A DNA stretch of 64,000 nucleotides, taken from the NCBI GenBank assembly GCA_014843695.1, contig CM026387.1:66694139-66758138 (forward strand). Reading direction: 5' to 3'. The notes beneath the pieces are model-generated. The model was not told where the DNA came from. It did no database searches and saw nothing but the letters and a program-made list of their open reading frames with translations. Shown piece by piece: positions 1 to 59,205 of the stretch. Numbering within the stretch: the first letter of the stretch is position 1; each line of letters begins with the position of its first letter. This stretch comes from Archivesica marissinica (Eukaryota; Mollusca; Bivalvia; Venerida; Vesicomyidae). A program made the translations under genes and the position numbers.

Positions 1-959
1 ATTATTGTCCATTTTATCTAATCCACGTGGCCGTATTCAACTAAAATAATTGAATAGCAACAACAGTTGACGTTAATAATTATTAACATTCTTTATCCAG
101 TATAGTCTAATATATTATATTTCAGAGTCATAACTGTTATTGCAACCAATTCTTGACTTGAACCCTTCCTGTCCTGTCTAGAATGAAATATCCGCCTTAA
201 GAAATAGAGTGCATTTTATAATCTATTGTGCAATTGCACCGCGAACTACCTTTGAGTTTTATAACGTATGGTTACTTAAAGAGGCTGGCTCTAGAAAATG
301 ATTTGTTTAAAACGGCAGCCATATTTATCATAATTTGACACTATATCCAAATATGTGTCAGTGTTATGTTGTAGATACCTAGGTTTCTTAGAGCATCTTT
401 ACGAATTATTGTGTAAATAATTGTTTCAATGTGTCTATATTAACCGTTTTGGACTCCAAAATGATGTTACTTAATTTCGTGATCAAATCAAACAACGGTC
501 AAATTAGTCTTAGTGAGTACGCTGCTTTCGCATTGCTTAGATACATAATACTGTAGAAATAAAACAAATAATTATTTTCTAAGGCAAACTATGTTCTGTT
601 TTAAAAACATTTTTGGGCCAACATATATTCAATACACAATTGAGGAAAATAAAAACTAATGGTGAGAGTACAATTAGACTGGTTGATATCATACGAATGT
701 ATAACTAATGAACATCTAAAACGTCATAGATCTTAACAGCACAACCGTTATTTTAATCTCATCAAATGGTAAGTATTCTTTGTTACATATAGACATGTGA
801 AATACCGTTCATTTAGGTATTAGACTACTAAATGTGTGTATGTAATGGATATAATAAATATGTATATGTATATGTAATTATTGGACTCTTTGAGTTGCGT
901 AGCACCAAACTAAGTGCAAATATTTTACATATTGGGTCTGTATGAGGCTTATAGCTTAC
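1..959. other. Intron sequence downstream of exon 27, no feature recognised
   Basis: AT-rich sequence without a recognisable exon, repeat array or RNA gene. It would be intron of the sushi gene or its downstream flank. Confidence 0.5.
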
Positions 960-1200
960 TTAACCCTTTCAACACCAAGTAACTCACATGGACTGGTCCA
1001 TGATATTTTTAGACCAATAAATTAATAACAAAATTACATTTGGATCAGTTCATTTATCAAAATGGGTAATTTTTCTAAAAATAGTTATGTTACTTGAAAA
1101 AAGTGCAGATCCTGATGAGACGGCTCGTCACGAGCCGGCTCATCTGGATCTACACTTTTTTGTAAGCCAATTTAGAGGTATGTGGTGTTGAAAGGGTTAA
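960..1200. mobile_element. piggyBac-like MITE (TTAA target site, CCCTTTCAACACC termini)
   Basis: The element at 964-1196 is bounded by TTAA on both sides. Its ends are CCCTTTCAACACCA and TGGTGTTGAAAGGG, perfectly inverted. A central palindrome around 1107-1153 (GATCC..GATGAG..CGGCTCGT) can fold on itself. TTAA duplication with CCC-starting inverted repeats is typical of piggyBac-type non-autonomous elements. It lies about 185 bp downstream of exon 27 and has no coding capacity. Confidence 0.75.
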
Positions 1201-1384
1201 ACACACACACATAGATATCAAGATCTTACTATATAAAATTGATGATTTTGTACATTTATGTATATGATTAGATATAATACTCTGACCTATTGAGAGCAGT
1301 CCAACATTGAAAATAAAGTACAACAAGTACAAAGTATGAATTATTAAATAAATTATGAATATACTTGTATATGGGGTGTCGTAC

Positions 1385-49212
<47,828 letters not shown>

Positions 49213-49263
49213 CTAGAATAGAGCAGGAATGTTGGTAAATACAATTATTCGTCATTCGTTTAA

Positions 49264-49345
49264 TTAGTTTAAACAATATTTATTTCTTTGAATATACATA
49301 GTCTAGTATACATAATATGTGCATACATGTAGGATTGAGGAGAAA
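49264..49345 (+). mobile_element. End of dispersed TTTAAAC-terminal element
   Basis: TTAGTTTAAACAATATTTAT and CATACATGTAGGATTGAGGA match the left half of 35329-35590. It starts 50 bp upstream of exon 1. Confidence 0.6.
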
Positions 49346-49639
49346 TTAATTTAATTAAATCACGAACGGTTTAATGTTAGTTGTGGTCTTAGACAATGTT
49401 GTATTATATCCCTACTTCTAATTAATTTGTTTATTAGTGACCTACTTTACAGTTTATCTGAAAAATGGAAATATTGGAGAGTATTTGAGATGTAAACATT
49501 GTCATTATTTAATTGTAAAGGCATTTAATGAAAATGATTTTAATATATTTGCAAATGTTACAGAGCCTAAGCAATCATCATTAGTACTTTCACTGGAAAA
49601 ATTAATTAATTACTATGTTGAAGTTAAGCTGGGTTACAT

Positions 49640-50035
49640 CTATTAATAAAGATATTGGTATATTGGGTCGAGCTAGAAACAAATTACGGTTGTATCGGAG
49701 ACTACTGTGTAATGGAATTACCCCTGAGTCATAGACCCGCATTTAGTAAATTTCATTGTGGCGTTGCAGCAATAACAATAGAGACGAGCAGGTATGACAA
49801 TCTAAGTGTAAATGATAGGAATGGTCCATTCTGTGATTCCGTTGAAAATGAAATATATCGCGAATTTTTTTTGGCAGTGTGATACGTATGAAGATATTAG
49901 GATATCGCTTATTAGAAAAGCAATGGGGATTTGTTATAATTTCATTCATCTTTCTGATGCAGAACAAGTTAATTTTAATATTCGCCAGCAAGGAACTGAA
50001 AAGCTAATGTGCCAAAAACGGTTTTGAAATTCCTC
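49640..50035 (+). pseudogene. Decayed LINE C-terminal region with frameshift
   Basis: One frame gives SHRPAFSKFHCGVAAITIET and SRYDNLSVNDRNGPFC, then NEIYREF; the next frame continues FFWQCDTYEDIRISLI. This order (KFRCG..I..ETGRY, a Cys knuckle, then C..Y..IR) is typical of the C-terminus of several non-LTR retrotransposon polyproteins. A frameshift near 49868 and missing conserved His and Cys show decay. Confidence 0.65.
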
Positions 50036-50466
50036 AACAACGACAGGTTTTGACATGTAAATAAAACCAGGGTTTTATTACTGCTTAGAGGTTGTACTTT
50101 ATATATTTAGGGTGTAAATACTGTATCTCAGTTCTTTCTTACTATGATGAATAATTGTTATTGCCAACTAAATAGCCAATTCTAATCAATTCACTTCTGA
50201 TCTGATCAATATCTTATCTAGATCACTGTGAAGATACTATATACGTATGGTAAGCTTTCTCCATAAATATCTCCATTTTAACAACCTGGAATTGTTAAAC
50301 GATATAAATATGTTTAACCGACTAAATCGAATTACGTGTACTCGGGTTAATGCAATTAAAATGGGTTTGTCGTTAGGGAATGTGCAATTAAGTTACATGT
50401 ATAATAGATTAATACATTTTATCATTTGTAACACGATCAGTTATATGTGTTTTACGTTTATTTATC
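50036..50466. other. AT-rich stretch, no gene
   Basis: Possibly further LINE remnant (short plus frame with HFNNLELLNDINMF and AIKMGLSLGN at 50270-50400), but the similarity is too weak to assign. Confidence 0.4.
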
Positions 50467-50725
50467 GTTGGACTGGTACTCCAGGGATCGCAGGTTCGAT
50501 CCCCATCTGGCCCTAATAAAATTAACAGTCTTTCAGATGGGACGTTAAACGGTCTCGTGTCGGTGTTTTACACCATGTACGTAAAAGAACCAGAGGAGAC
50601 TCTGGAATAGGTCTCTGTCTGTATCATTGCACTATTCTTCAAAAATCTAAAATTACTAATCTCTTCAGGAGGCGGCGCTCATATGGGCAACCGGTAGCGA
50701 CGATAAATAAACGTAAACACACACA
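50467..50725 (+). mobile_element. SINE-C
   Basis: Starts within the head at GTTGGACTGGTACTCCAGGG, then GGTTCGATCCCCATCTGG, ACAGTCTTTCAGATGGGACG, GGTCTCTGTCTGTATCATTG, and ends GGGCAACCGGTAGCGACGAT plus AAATAAACG. Confidence 0.88.
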
Positions 50726-50859
50726 CAAAGTCGTTCAAAACGTAACAACCCGAACATATACGGAATAACGATGTAAAACCTATATTCAAACACGAACATA
50801 TAAGGTAATGTTTAGTAGCATCCGTATAATATCATGTTATGGCTGATTCACATTTGCCA

Positions 50860-52080
50860 CTGGCACCAAGAGACAAATGGGTCTACGATTTTGAGTTCGA
50901 CTTATGAGGCATCGTTGGTGGCTACGTGCTATGGCGTATGTGTTCACATTGTGTACGAGCATCCTGCTAGTCTGGCACGGGCTCTCGGTGGCAGGCCGGG
51001 GGCAAACTCGTACGGAAGCAGCGCTACGTTGTATGGATATCGTCCAATTTCAGCAGTGTCCGCAGCCTCCACATGGAAATCGTACGGAGCCCATGCGGCT
51101 TCCGTGCAGAGGCTCGTGGAGTTCATGCAGCGCCGTGTCATTTGTAAGCGTCAGGGTTCCAAGTGAACAATTTCACATTTCTGCGTGTGTTTGCTGATCG
51201 CATATTGACGTTCAATAAGTATGATATAGTGTTGTAACAGTGTGTAGACACAATGGCACCTAACATAATCAATGGGGAGAATGTTTTGCCCATCTCAAAG
51301 AGGCTTCTACTGGGGGTTACTATGGGATGACTTCTCAATATGCCTGCGAGTTCACGGTTACTGTTCGGACAGATGTGTGAGGGCCGTGCCATTTTCCCAA
51401 GAGTCTACAATCTCTGTACGATTGTTTTTACGTAATATCCACCATACAATCTTACGTTTTCTATACGATAAGCGCCCGGTCTCGTGAGCATTGTGCAATA
51501 TCCCCTACGCGCTACAGACTTACGTTTTCTATACGATTAGCGCCCGGTCTCGTGAGCATTGTGCAATATCCCCTACGCGCTACAGACGTACGTTTTCTAT
51601 ACGATTAGCGCCCGGTCTCGTGAGCATTGTGCAATATCCCCTACGCGCTACAGACTTACTTTTCTATACGATTAGCGCCCGGTCTCGTGAGCATTGTGCA
51701 ATATCCCCTACGCGCTACAGACTTACGTTTTCTATACGATTAGCGCCCGGTCTCATGAGCATTGTGCAATATCCCCTACGCGCTACAGACTTACGTTTTC
51801 TATACGATTAGCGCCCGGCCTCGTGAGGATTGTGCAATATCTCCTACGCGCTACAGACTTACGTTTTCTATACGATTAGCGCCCGGTCTCGTGAGCATTG
51901 TGCAATATCCCCTATGCGCTACAGACTTACGATATATTTCAAATTCGTATTGCTTCTCGCTAAGCTTAATCATAGAGGCTGTGGCGCCCGTGAAACCGTA
52001 CGACAGCCTCCTGCCGCCGCATGGGGAACGTACGGAAATGGTGATACGCGCAGGATGAGAGCTCCTTAGACCCATCGCAG
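50860..52080. other. GC-richer island of unknown nature around a 68-bp array
   Basis: Base composition rises clearly relative to the surroundings. Two segments flanking the array share plus-strand coding-like strings PPHGNRTEP (near 51070) and PPHGERTEM (near 52015). An APNIINGEN string lies near 51255. None forms a sustained frame with splice sites that I can defend. It could be remains of a plus-strand gene or an unknown element. Confidence 0.4.
51446..51931. repeat. 68-bp tandem repeat, 7 copies
   Basis: ACTTACGTTTTCTATACGAT, TAGCGCCCGGTCTCGTGAGC, ATTGTGCAATATCCCCTACG and CGCTACAG repeat in register. One copy has lost two bases near 51660. Overlapping open frames arise from the repeat. 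Confidence 0.95.
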
Positions 52081-52797
52081 GCCAAATGTGAATAAAGCAT
52101 TAGGTATATTACATCTTATATCAACGATACGCCATGATACGAAAACTACACGGGTGTTGATACTCGATGCAACCCATTTTCTTACCGTTAAAGTATGAGA
52201 CAAAAATGAGACTCGTAACTTCATTGACAAAAAATGCATGTTCGTGGAATTTGTATGTATCTTCGTTATCATATGGGTAGTTAATACGGGTCGAGAACGG
52301 CAAGCTTTATAATTAATTTACAGCAGCAATTAAACACCATATAACACGCATGACAATGGTGTCGTACATAAACATAATCTTCAGTGTGATCTTGGTTTAT
52401 CTTGGCTGTATATGTTGTCATAAAACGTTTTCTATTACATACCAGTAGAGGATTAACTGTTTGTCGTTTGTCAAACACGAATGATTCAGTACTATAAAAT
52501 CGAAAATCGATTGACAATGCAAATGTATATTCATGAGAGAAAAATATATATCAGGATTCAACTGTTATTTAGCGTAGATAAAATATTTTGGATCGGCCCT
52601 GGCTTATTTGTTGAACGTCCCTCGCTATGCAGTTTGTGTGGGATATTTTTAGACGCCACAGCGCCCCCTAGCGGAAGAGTCCCTTCGAGCAGGACGCCAT
52701 TTTGATAAATTGTATATGCAACCACTGAGACCATAGAGTTTTAGCAATACTTTATACATTCTGAGATTTCGAAAACAATATTATTAAAACAATGGAA
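52081..52797. other. Unique-looking sequence, no gene recognised
   Basis: Short open frames in several frames without domains. A GCGCCCCCTAGCGGAAG patch near 52670 is a local GC peak. Confidence 0.4.
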
Positions 52798-53011
52798 GTC
52801 GTGATAGCGCAGTGGATGCGCGTTCGCTTCAGAGGCGAAAGGTCCGGAGTTCGAGCCCCGCTGGAGCCGTAACGATTGTGCCCTTAGGCAAGGCATTTAA
52901 ATTCCACGTTGCCTCTTCTCTCTCCCTCGTAGCGATGGATTCCATCAGGAATGAGGTCTCGAGAGTGATTAATATAAGTTGTAAGAACTTGTTTCGCAAT
53001 CGAGCTAAAAA
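52798..53011 (+). mobile_element. SINE-B, full length (best copy)
   Basis: Head GTCGTGATAGCGCAGTGGAT, B-box GGAGTTCGAGCCCCGCTGG, body TTGCCTCTTCTCTCTCCCTC and GCGATGGATTCCATCAGGAA, tail GAGAGTGATTAATATAAGTT to CAATCGAGCTAAAA. Confidence 0.9.
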
Positions 53012-53144
53012 TGTATAAACTAAAACAATTTCATACATTACATAATTATACACATAAAACAACAATTGCGCGCACATGACATTATACAATCGTTACTTTT
53101 GTGTGGTAAATGTTTTATACATAACCATCATGGCGGAATGCTTA

Positions 53145-55130
53145 AATTATTTATAGGGGTATTACGCTAGTTAGTTGTCTGGGGAAGTTATTTACCACTA
53201 TCTTAAATAAAAGAATTGTTTCATTTTGTGATAATAATGAGGTAATATCAGATGCGCAGTTTGGTTTTAGAAAGGGACGATCAACAACTGACGCATTGTT
53301 TATTTTATCCAATGTTGTCCAAATGTATTTATCTGAAAATAGACGATTATATTGTGTATATGTGGACCTATGTAAATGTTTTGATACTATTTATAGAAAT
53401 GCTCTATGGATGAAACTTTATAACTGCGGTTTACAGGGTAAAATCCTAAGAATTGTTAAAGATATGTACCAAAAGGTAAAGTCTTGCATCCGCAATTTCA
53501 GTAATAATTCTAGAAGTTCTGATGATTGTAGCCCCAATTCCGAGAACCCTCTATACTCTGAATATTTTGAATATGCTGTTGGTTTACGACAAGGGGAAAT
53601 CATGTCACCGATTCTATTTTCCCTATTCGTGGAGGACCTAGAATTGTTTTTACAAGGGAACGGGGATACAGGCTTATTAATTGATGATATAGCTCTCATT
53701 TTGTTGCTATTTGCGGATGATATGGTTATATTTGGTAAGACGCCTAATGAATTGCAAGCAAATTTAAATTTATTACATAAATATTGTGAAAAATGGGGTT
53801 TACATGTAAACACAGTTAAAACAAAAATAATGGTGTTCAGAAAAAGAGGGGGAGTTTTACCAAATGAATCCTGGACTTATAATGGAAACAAACTTGATGT
53901 TGTAAATGAATTTAATTACTTAGGTACTGTGTTTAATTACACTGGGAGTTTTATATTAAACCAGGAATATCTTACAGGGAAAGCTTTAAAGGCTCTAAAT
54001 GTTCTTTTAATCAATTGCAGAAAATATAAGTTAAAACCAAGTATTCTATGTCAGCTTTTTGATGCTTTTGTTGGATCGATTTTAAAGTATGGTTGTGAGA
54101 TCTGGGGGTTCACAAAATATAAAGAAATAGAAAGAATACACCTTAAGTTTTGCAAACAAATATTAAAAGTTAGAAACAGTACAAGCTCAGCTGGTGTTTC
54201 TGGAGAACTGGGAAGATATCCATTGTATATTTCACGCTACATTCGCATTGTTAAATACTGGTATAACATATTGAAAACTGATAACATAATTATTCGACGT
54301 ATTTATAATGAAGTTTTAATTGATGACAATAAGGGTATAACAAATTGGGTTTCCCACTTAAAAGATATGTTAATTAATTATGGATTTTTTAATGTTTGGT
54401 ATTTTCCTGACTCAGTCAATTTAAATAGCTTTATATGTGTATTTAAGCAACGTTTAATCGATTGTTTTATACAGAGATGGGCTGCTGATAAGGAAGACAG
54501 CGGTGTGCTTGATTTATACCATAGTACAAAATCAATTTTTGAATATGAACACTATTTGGATTTAGTCCCAAGTAATTTACGTTTATTTGTTACAAGATTG
54601 AGGATATCTGCTCACACACTTCGAATTCACACTGGTAGATATTCCAGAAACCGAATACCTCGAAACGAGCGATATTGTCAATGTTGTAACAGTGGACAAA
54701 TTGAAGATGAATATCATGTTATCATTGTTTGCCCATATTATCAAAATTTAAGAATTGTCTATGTAAAACAATATTACCGTAACAACCCTAGCATGTTTAA
54801 ATTTATACAATTACTCAAGTCCGAAAATAAGCATACACTATGTAAACTCGCAATTTTTTACAAACGAGCCATTGAAGAAAGAAACTTTTACTTGAATGCT
54901 ATTACACATGCTTAATTTAAAATCTATACCACTTAGAAATATGAATAGGCCATTATGCAGTCTTCATTCTAAGAGACCAGTTTTGTTCATCCTCTATGTA
55001 TGAGTAAATTTGTTTAAGCACTTCACTGTTTATGACGTGATAATATATATATATTGTATGTAATAATTTGTATATGATGATGTACTTTGTACAAATCGAA
55101 ATAAATTATCTGTTCTGTTCTGTTCTGTTC
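53145..55130 (+). mobile_element. Non-LTR retrotransposon, 5'-truncated, 539-codon RT open frame, TGTTC tail
   Basis: The frame is open upstream to RGITLVSCLGKLFT near 53150, the start of an RT domain, and ends with TAA at 54913. From 53296 the visible motifs are YVDLCKCFD (catalytic Asp about residue 24), GLRQGEIMSP (about 96-105) and LLFADDMVIF (catalytic DD about 141-142). NTVKTKIMVFRKRG and a C-terminal Cys/His region near residues 460-480 (RYCQCCNSGQIEDEYHV, VCPYY) follow. No stop interrupts this 1.6 kb, so the insertion is young. The endonuclease and RT start are missing, and a TTAT-like duplication precedes RGI, out of frame. The 3' region ends in (TGTTC)n. The short tandem tail suggests an RTE- or related-type element; the clade is uncertain. 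Confidence 0.9.
53296..54915 (+). CDS. Reverse transcriptase C-terminal region of the LINE, partial
   Basis: A 539-codon uninterrupted reading frame encoding an RNA-dependent DNA polymerase (RT) used for target-primed reverse transcription. The RT palm is represented by YVDLCKCFD, GLRQGEIMSP and LLFADDMVIF; thumb and C-terminal domains follow. The first codon here is TTG inside a longer open frame, so it is not a real start. The true ORF is 5'-truncated and probably not expressed as a functional element. Fragments of relatives at 47640, 62779-63330 and 63345 align with its last third. Confidence 0.88.
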   Translation: MFILSNVVQMYLSENRRLYCVYVDLCKCFDTIYRNALWMKLYNCGLQGKILRIVKDMYQKVKSCIRNFSNNSRSSDDCSPNSENPLYSEYFEYAVGLRQGEIMSPILFSLFVEDLELFLQGNGDTGLLIDDIALILLLFADDMVIFGKTPNELQANLNLLHKYCEKWGLHVNTVKTKIMVFRKRGGVLPNESWTYNGNKLDVVNEFNYLGTVFNYTGSFILNQEYLTGKALKALNVLLINCRKYKLKPSILCQLFDAFVGSILKYGCEIWGFTKYKEIERIHLKFCKQILKVRNSTSSAGVSGELGRYPLYISRYIRIVKYWYNILKTDNIIIRRIYNEVLIDDNKGITNWVSHLKDMLINYGFFNVWYFPDSVNLNSFICVFKQRLIDCFIQRWAADKEDSGVLDLYHSTKSIFEYEHYLDLVPSNLRLFVTRLRISAHTLRIHTGRYSRNRIPRNERYCQCCNSGQIEDEYHVIIVCPYYQNLRIVYVKQYYRNNPSMFKFIQLLKSENKHTLCKLAIFYKRAIEERNFYLNAITHA

Positions 55131-55732
55131 ATATAAACATATTCATTTAACACTCGAACACCTAACCTGTTAATTGAGACTTATTGAGTTGTTTCAAAAG
55201 TACAGTGTGCGTCTGATTGGACGTAGGCTTCACGGGCGTCACAGCCGCCATGTAATACGTATTTCAGTGATATTTCATTTCAATTAAGCTTCAATAAATG
55301 ATAAAACTTAACAAATAAAAAGCACTATTATCAAATTGAAATTCGCAAAATAGCGAAAATGAGATCGAATAAAATTCAAACAAAGTGAAAACTCACTCAA
55401 ATAACAGCATAAACTCTGCAAGAATTAATAGCTTGATTGTCCACCTATGGCTCTCAGCACATGTAGACAATCGTTGTCTCATGGACAGTATGTAGTTCCT
55501 GATAAACCTCTGAGGGATGTTGTTCCACTCATGAACGAGTATGCGTTGTACCTCGCGTAGGTTTGCTGGTGGTATAGGTCGTCTTGGAACACTCCCACAA
55601 GTGCTCGATGGGGTTGATATCCGTTATTTATCAAATTAGGCCCCCATCTTGCATTTTGTTTTATATAAAATCATTTTCAATAAATATTTTGATATTTTGT
55701 TTATACTGTAATCGCACTCAACAGCTTTTATT
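55131..55732. other. No gene recognised
   Basis: AT-rich sequence after the LINE tail. CTGATAAACCTCTGAGGGAT and GTTGTTCCACTCATGAACGA near 55500-55540 look like a remnant of a DNA transposon, but the frame is not kept. Confidence 0.35.
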
Positions 55733-55911
55733 GGTGGAGGAAGACCCCAGGTGCGACTACCCGGGTAGAACCACCGACCTACCGTAAGCATGCTTGATAG
55801 CTTCCTTACTTGAAAGTCCTAGGCCCAGGGAGGACTGACACTTGAACCCACAGCTGTGAGGGGCAAGTGATTGCTAGTCAGAGATATAAACCACTCGGTC
55901 ACGAAGGCCGC
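55733..55911 (-). mobile_element. SINE-E, full length
   Basis: Minus-strand head GCCTTCGTGACCGAGTGGTT, Ser/Leu-like arm region, GTGGGTTCAAGTGTCAGTCC, and 3' body GTAGGTCGGTGGTTCTACCC with GGGGTCTTCC end. Confidence 0.8.
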
Positions 55912-56439
55912 ATTATTTTTTGTATATATAAGTTTGTATAAGTACTGATGAAATACCCTTATAATAATAACACATACCTGTCCCCGGGAATGACCGGCCT
56001 GTAACACGCCAATTGCGCGAGCGCGCTCTTGGATAGTCATACGCGACATGATAATAATACCGAAACCTAAGTGTGTTTTGGGTGTGGTTTCCGTAATTGA
56101 ACATTGAAATGAACACGAATATCGATTTTCTGCACCCGCCATGAAATTCTCGTGCATATTGATGTAACCATACCCGTGGCCACGTGCACGTGTGGGCAAT
56201 CGTCACGGTGTATGACGTTACCAGTTTTTATTTTGCCGTTTTATTATTATGATATGGTGCAAATATTCAAACCAATACCTTTAACCATAGTTAAACAAAA
56301 TCAAATTGAAAAAAGGTCTAGTTAGAACACCCTTTCAGTGTAGACGTCGCTATGCTCGAAAAGCAGGTTTCCCAAGGTTGTTGCTTAGCCAGAAATTCAA
56401 ATGAAAACGAGAAAAATCGACAGACGTCAACACAGGCTA
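55912..56439. other. No gene recognised
   Basis: Contains short frames on the minus strand (126 and 97 codons, overlapping) that have no domain and mutually exclude each other. One local CACGTGCACGTG palindrome occurs near 56181. Confidence 0.35.
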
Positions 56440-56600
56440 TGAAAGGATCAGCCAATTCGGTCTTATGAGACGCCTCTTATGAACATCAGTACGTCCCGAA
56501 TCAAGGCGCCAGGCTGATTGGCAATCGCATCGGAATGAACGAGGTTCGAACCTTCGACCTCCATCTCCCTAGGAGGACGCCTTAACCACTATATCACGGA
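56440..56600 (-). mobile_element. SINE-D, minus strand
   Basis: Minus-strand head GATATAGTGGTTAAGGCGTC and GAAGGTTCGAACCTCG, body TTCGGGACGTACTGATGTTC and GGCGTCTCATAAGACC, matching 23592-23835. Confidence 0.78.
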
Positions 56601-57240
56601 TATGGTATTTAATCATATGCTATAAACCCATACACAGGTTCAATGAACATCGACACATACTGTATCCTCATGATCAAATCCATTTTTTAAACCCTTAATT
56701 GTCGTAGTTTCGTGAGAAAGAGTCATAACCGCCATATCTATTATAAATTATTATTTGCTTGTGAAATTGTAAAATTGTAAATTATCAGTCTTGAATAAAT
56801 GCGTTACTGTGTAATAATGTTGTTCGTTGTTCAACGCGTGGGGTGATAATGCGTATCTCGTTCGATTGATTTGAAGAGTGTTTGTTTCGTTATTACTTTT
56901 TTAACAATATAATGTAATGTACACTAGTGTGCTATATCGAGTAGCATGACTCTCTTCTATTTTTTATACCCAGTTAAAAATTAATTATTTATTTCCATTG
57001 TCCTATTGTGAAATTGCTTATTAAGTATGTTTCGTATGTATTAAGATTATAAGCGAATGTCCTGTAGCACTGTATTGGTCATACATATTGATGGTGAGTA
57101 TATGCCAGGAGTGAGTATATTCCATGATGATTTTGATTTGTATATTTATATATAGCCATGGGTTACTTAATGATATATATGTGTATACACTACATGTACT
57201 ACTATAAGCTGAAACGCTGGCGTTGTCCCACAACAAAGCT
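56601..57240. other. No gene recognised
   Basis: AT-rich sequence leading into the 36-bp array; no domain, SINE or exon. Confidence 0.4.
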
Positions 57241-57261
57241 ATTTATATCCCATATTAATGT

Positions 57262-59030
57262 CACCTCACGTTCAGAGTCAATCAGCGGACGTCACGTCAC
57301 TTCACATCACATCAATATCAGAGTCACCCGGCGCAAGTCAGAATCACTCGGCACATTTCATGTCACATTTGTATCAGAGGCACTCTGCGCATTTCATGTC
57401 ACAGCTATATATTATATCAGAGTCATTCGGCGCACGTTAATCACATCACCACCAGTCACTCAGCGCACACCACGTCACATATGTATCAGACTCAATCGGC
57501 GCACACCACGTCACATATGTATCAGAGTCAATCGGCGCACTCCACGTCATATATGTATCAGAGTCAATCGGCGCACTCCACGTCATATATGTATCAGAGT
57601 CAATCGGCGCACACCACGTCACATATGTATCAGAGTCATTCAGCGCACACCACGTCATACATGTATCAGAGTCAATCGGCGCACACCACGTCTCATATGT
57701 ATCAGAGTCATTCAGCGCACACCACGTCACATACGTATCAGAGTCAATCGGCGCACACCACGTCACATATGTATCAGAGTCATTCGGCGCACACCACGTC
57801 ACATATGTATCAGAGTCACTCGGCGCACACCACGTCACATATGTATCAGAGTCAATCGGCGCACACCACGTCACACATGTATCAGAGTCAATCGGCGCAC
57901 ACGACGTCACATATGTATCAGAGTCATTCAGCGCACACCACGTCACATATGTATCAGAGTCAATCGGCGCACTCCACGTCATATATGTATCAGAGTCAAT
58001 CGGCGCACTCCACGTTACATATGTATCAGAGTCAATCGGCGCGCTCCACGTCACATATGTATCAGAGTCAATCAGCGCACACCACGTCATACATGTATCA
58101 GAGTCAATCGGCGCACACCACGTCACATATGTATCAGAGTCAATCGGCGCACACCACGTCACATACGTATCAGAGTCAATCGGCGCACACCACGTCACAT
58201 ATGTATCAGAGTCAATCGGCGCACACCACGTCACATATGTATCAGAGTCAATCGGCTACACCACGTCACAATGTACAGAGTCAATCTGCGCACTCCACGT
58301 CACATATGTATCAGAGTCAATCGGCGCACACCACGTCACATGTGTATCAGAGTCAATCGGCGCACACCACGTCACATATGTATCAGAGTCAATCGGCGCA
58401 CACCACGTCACATATGTATCAGAGTCAATCGGCGCACACCACGTCACATATGTATCAGAGTCAATCAGCGCACACCACGTCATATATCACGTCACATATG
58501 TATCAGAGTCAATCGGCGCACACCACGTCACATATGTATCAGAGTCAATCGGCGCACACCACGTCACATATGTATCAGAGTCAATCGGCGCACACCACGT
58601 CATATGTACCAGAGTCAATCGGCGCACACCACGTCACATATGTATCAGAGTCAATCGCGCACACCACGTCACATATGTATCAGAGTCAATCGGCGCAGAG
58701 TCAATCGGCGCACACCACGTCACATATGTATCAGAGTCAATCGGCGCACACCACGTCACATGTGTATCAGAGTCATTCAGCGCACACCACGTCACATACG
58801 TACCAGAGTCAATCGGCGCACACCACGTCACATATGTATCAGAGTCAATCGGCGCACACCACGTCACATATGTATCAGAGTCAATCAGCGCACATCACGT
58901 CATATATGTATCAGAGTCAATCGGCGCGCACACTCAGCGCACCACGTCACATATGTATCAGAGTCAATCGGCGCTTACACTCAGCGCACCACGTCACATA
59001 TGTATCATAGTCACTCAGCGCACACCACAT
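57262..59030. repeat. 36-bp minisatellite, about 1.8 kb
   Basis: About 45-50 copies of CACACCACGTCACATATGTA plus TCAGAGTCAATCGGCG, diverged at the left end and homogeneous in the centre. Because 36 is a multiple of three, three long frames are open (RRTPRHICIRVN and QSQSAHTTSHMY on plus, WCAPIDSDTYVT on minus). That openness on both strands makes coding unlikely. Units carry CACGTCAC and CATATG palindromes. Confidence 0.95.
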
Positions 59031-59205
59031 CACACATGTATCCATACGCTAATCACCAAATAACAATCGCAATGAGATTGTCATATAGACAGAAGAATCA
59101 CACATTTATTGTAAAAATACCTGAAAGCATTGAACACATATTCAACATAATTCCTAATCTGTCACCTGTGTGTTTTACAGTGTTTGGAGCAAACTAATCA
59201 ATATT

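Noticed and set aside
49441..49646. Additional coding exon (69-codon plus-strand frame)
   Set aside because: No domain or splice-site support; more likely decayed LINE sequence adjacent to the remnant at 49640.
51249..51380. Plus-strand sushi exon (APNIINGEN followed by TSQYACEF)
   Set aside because: The two parts lie in different frames, the first Cys is missing and a stop interrupts; no splice sites fit.
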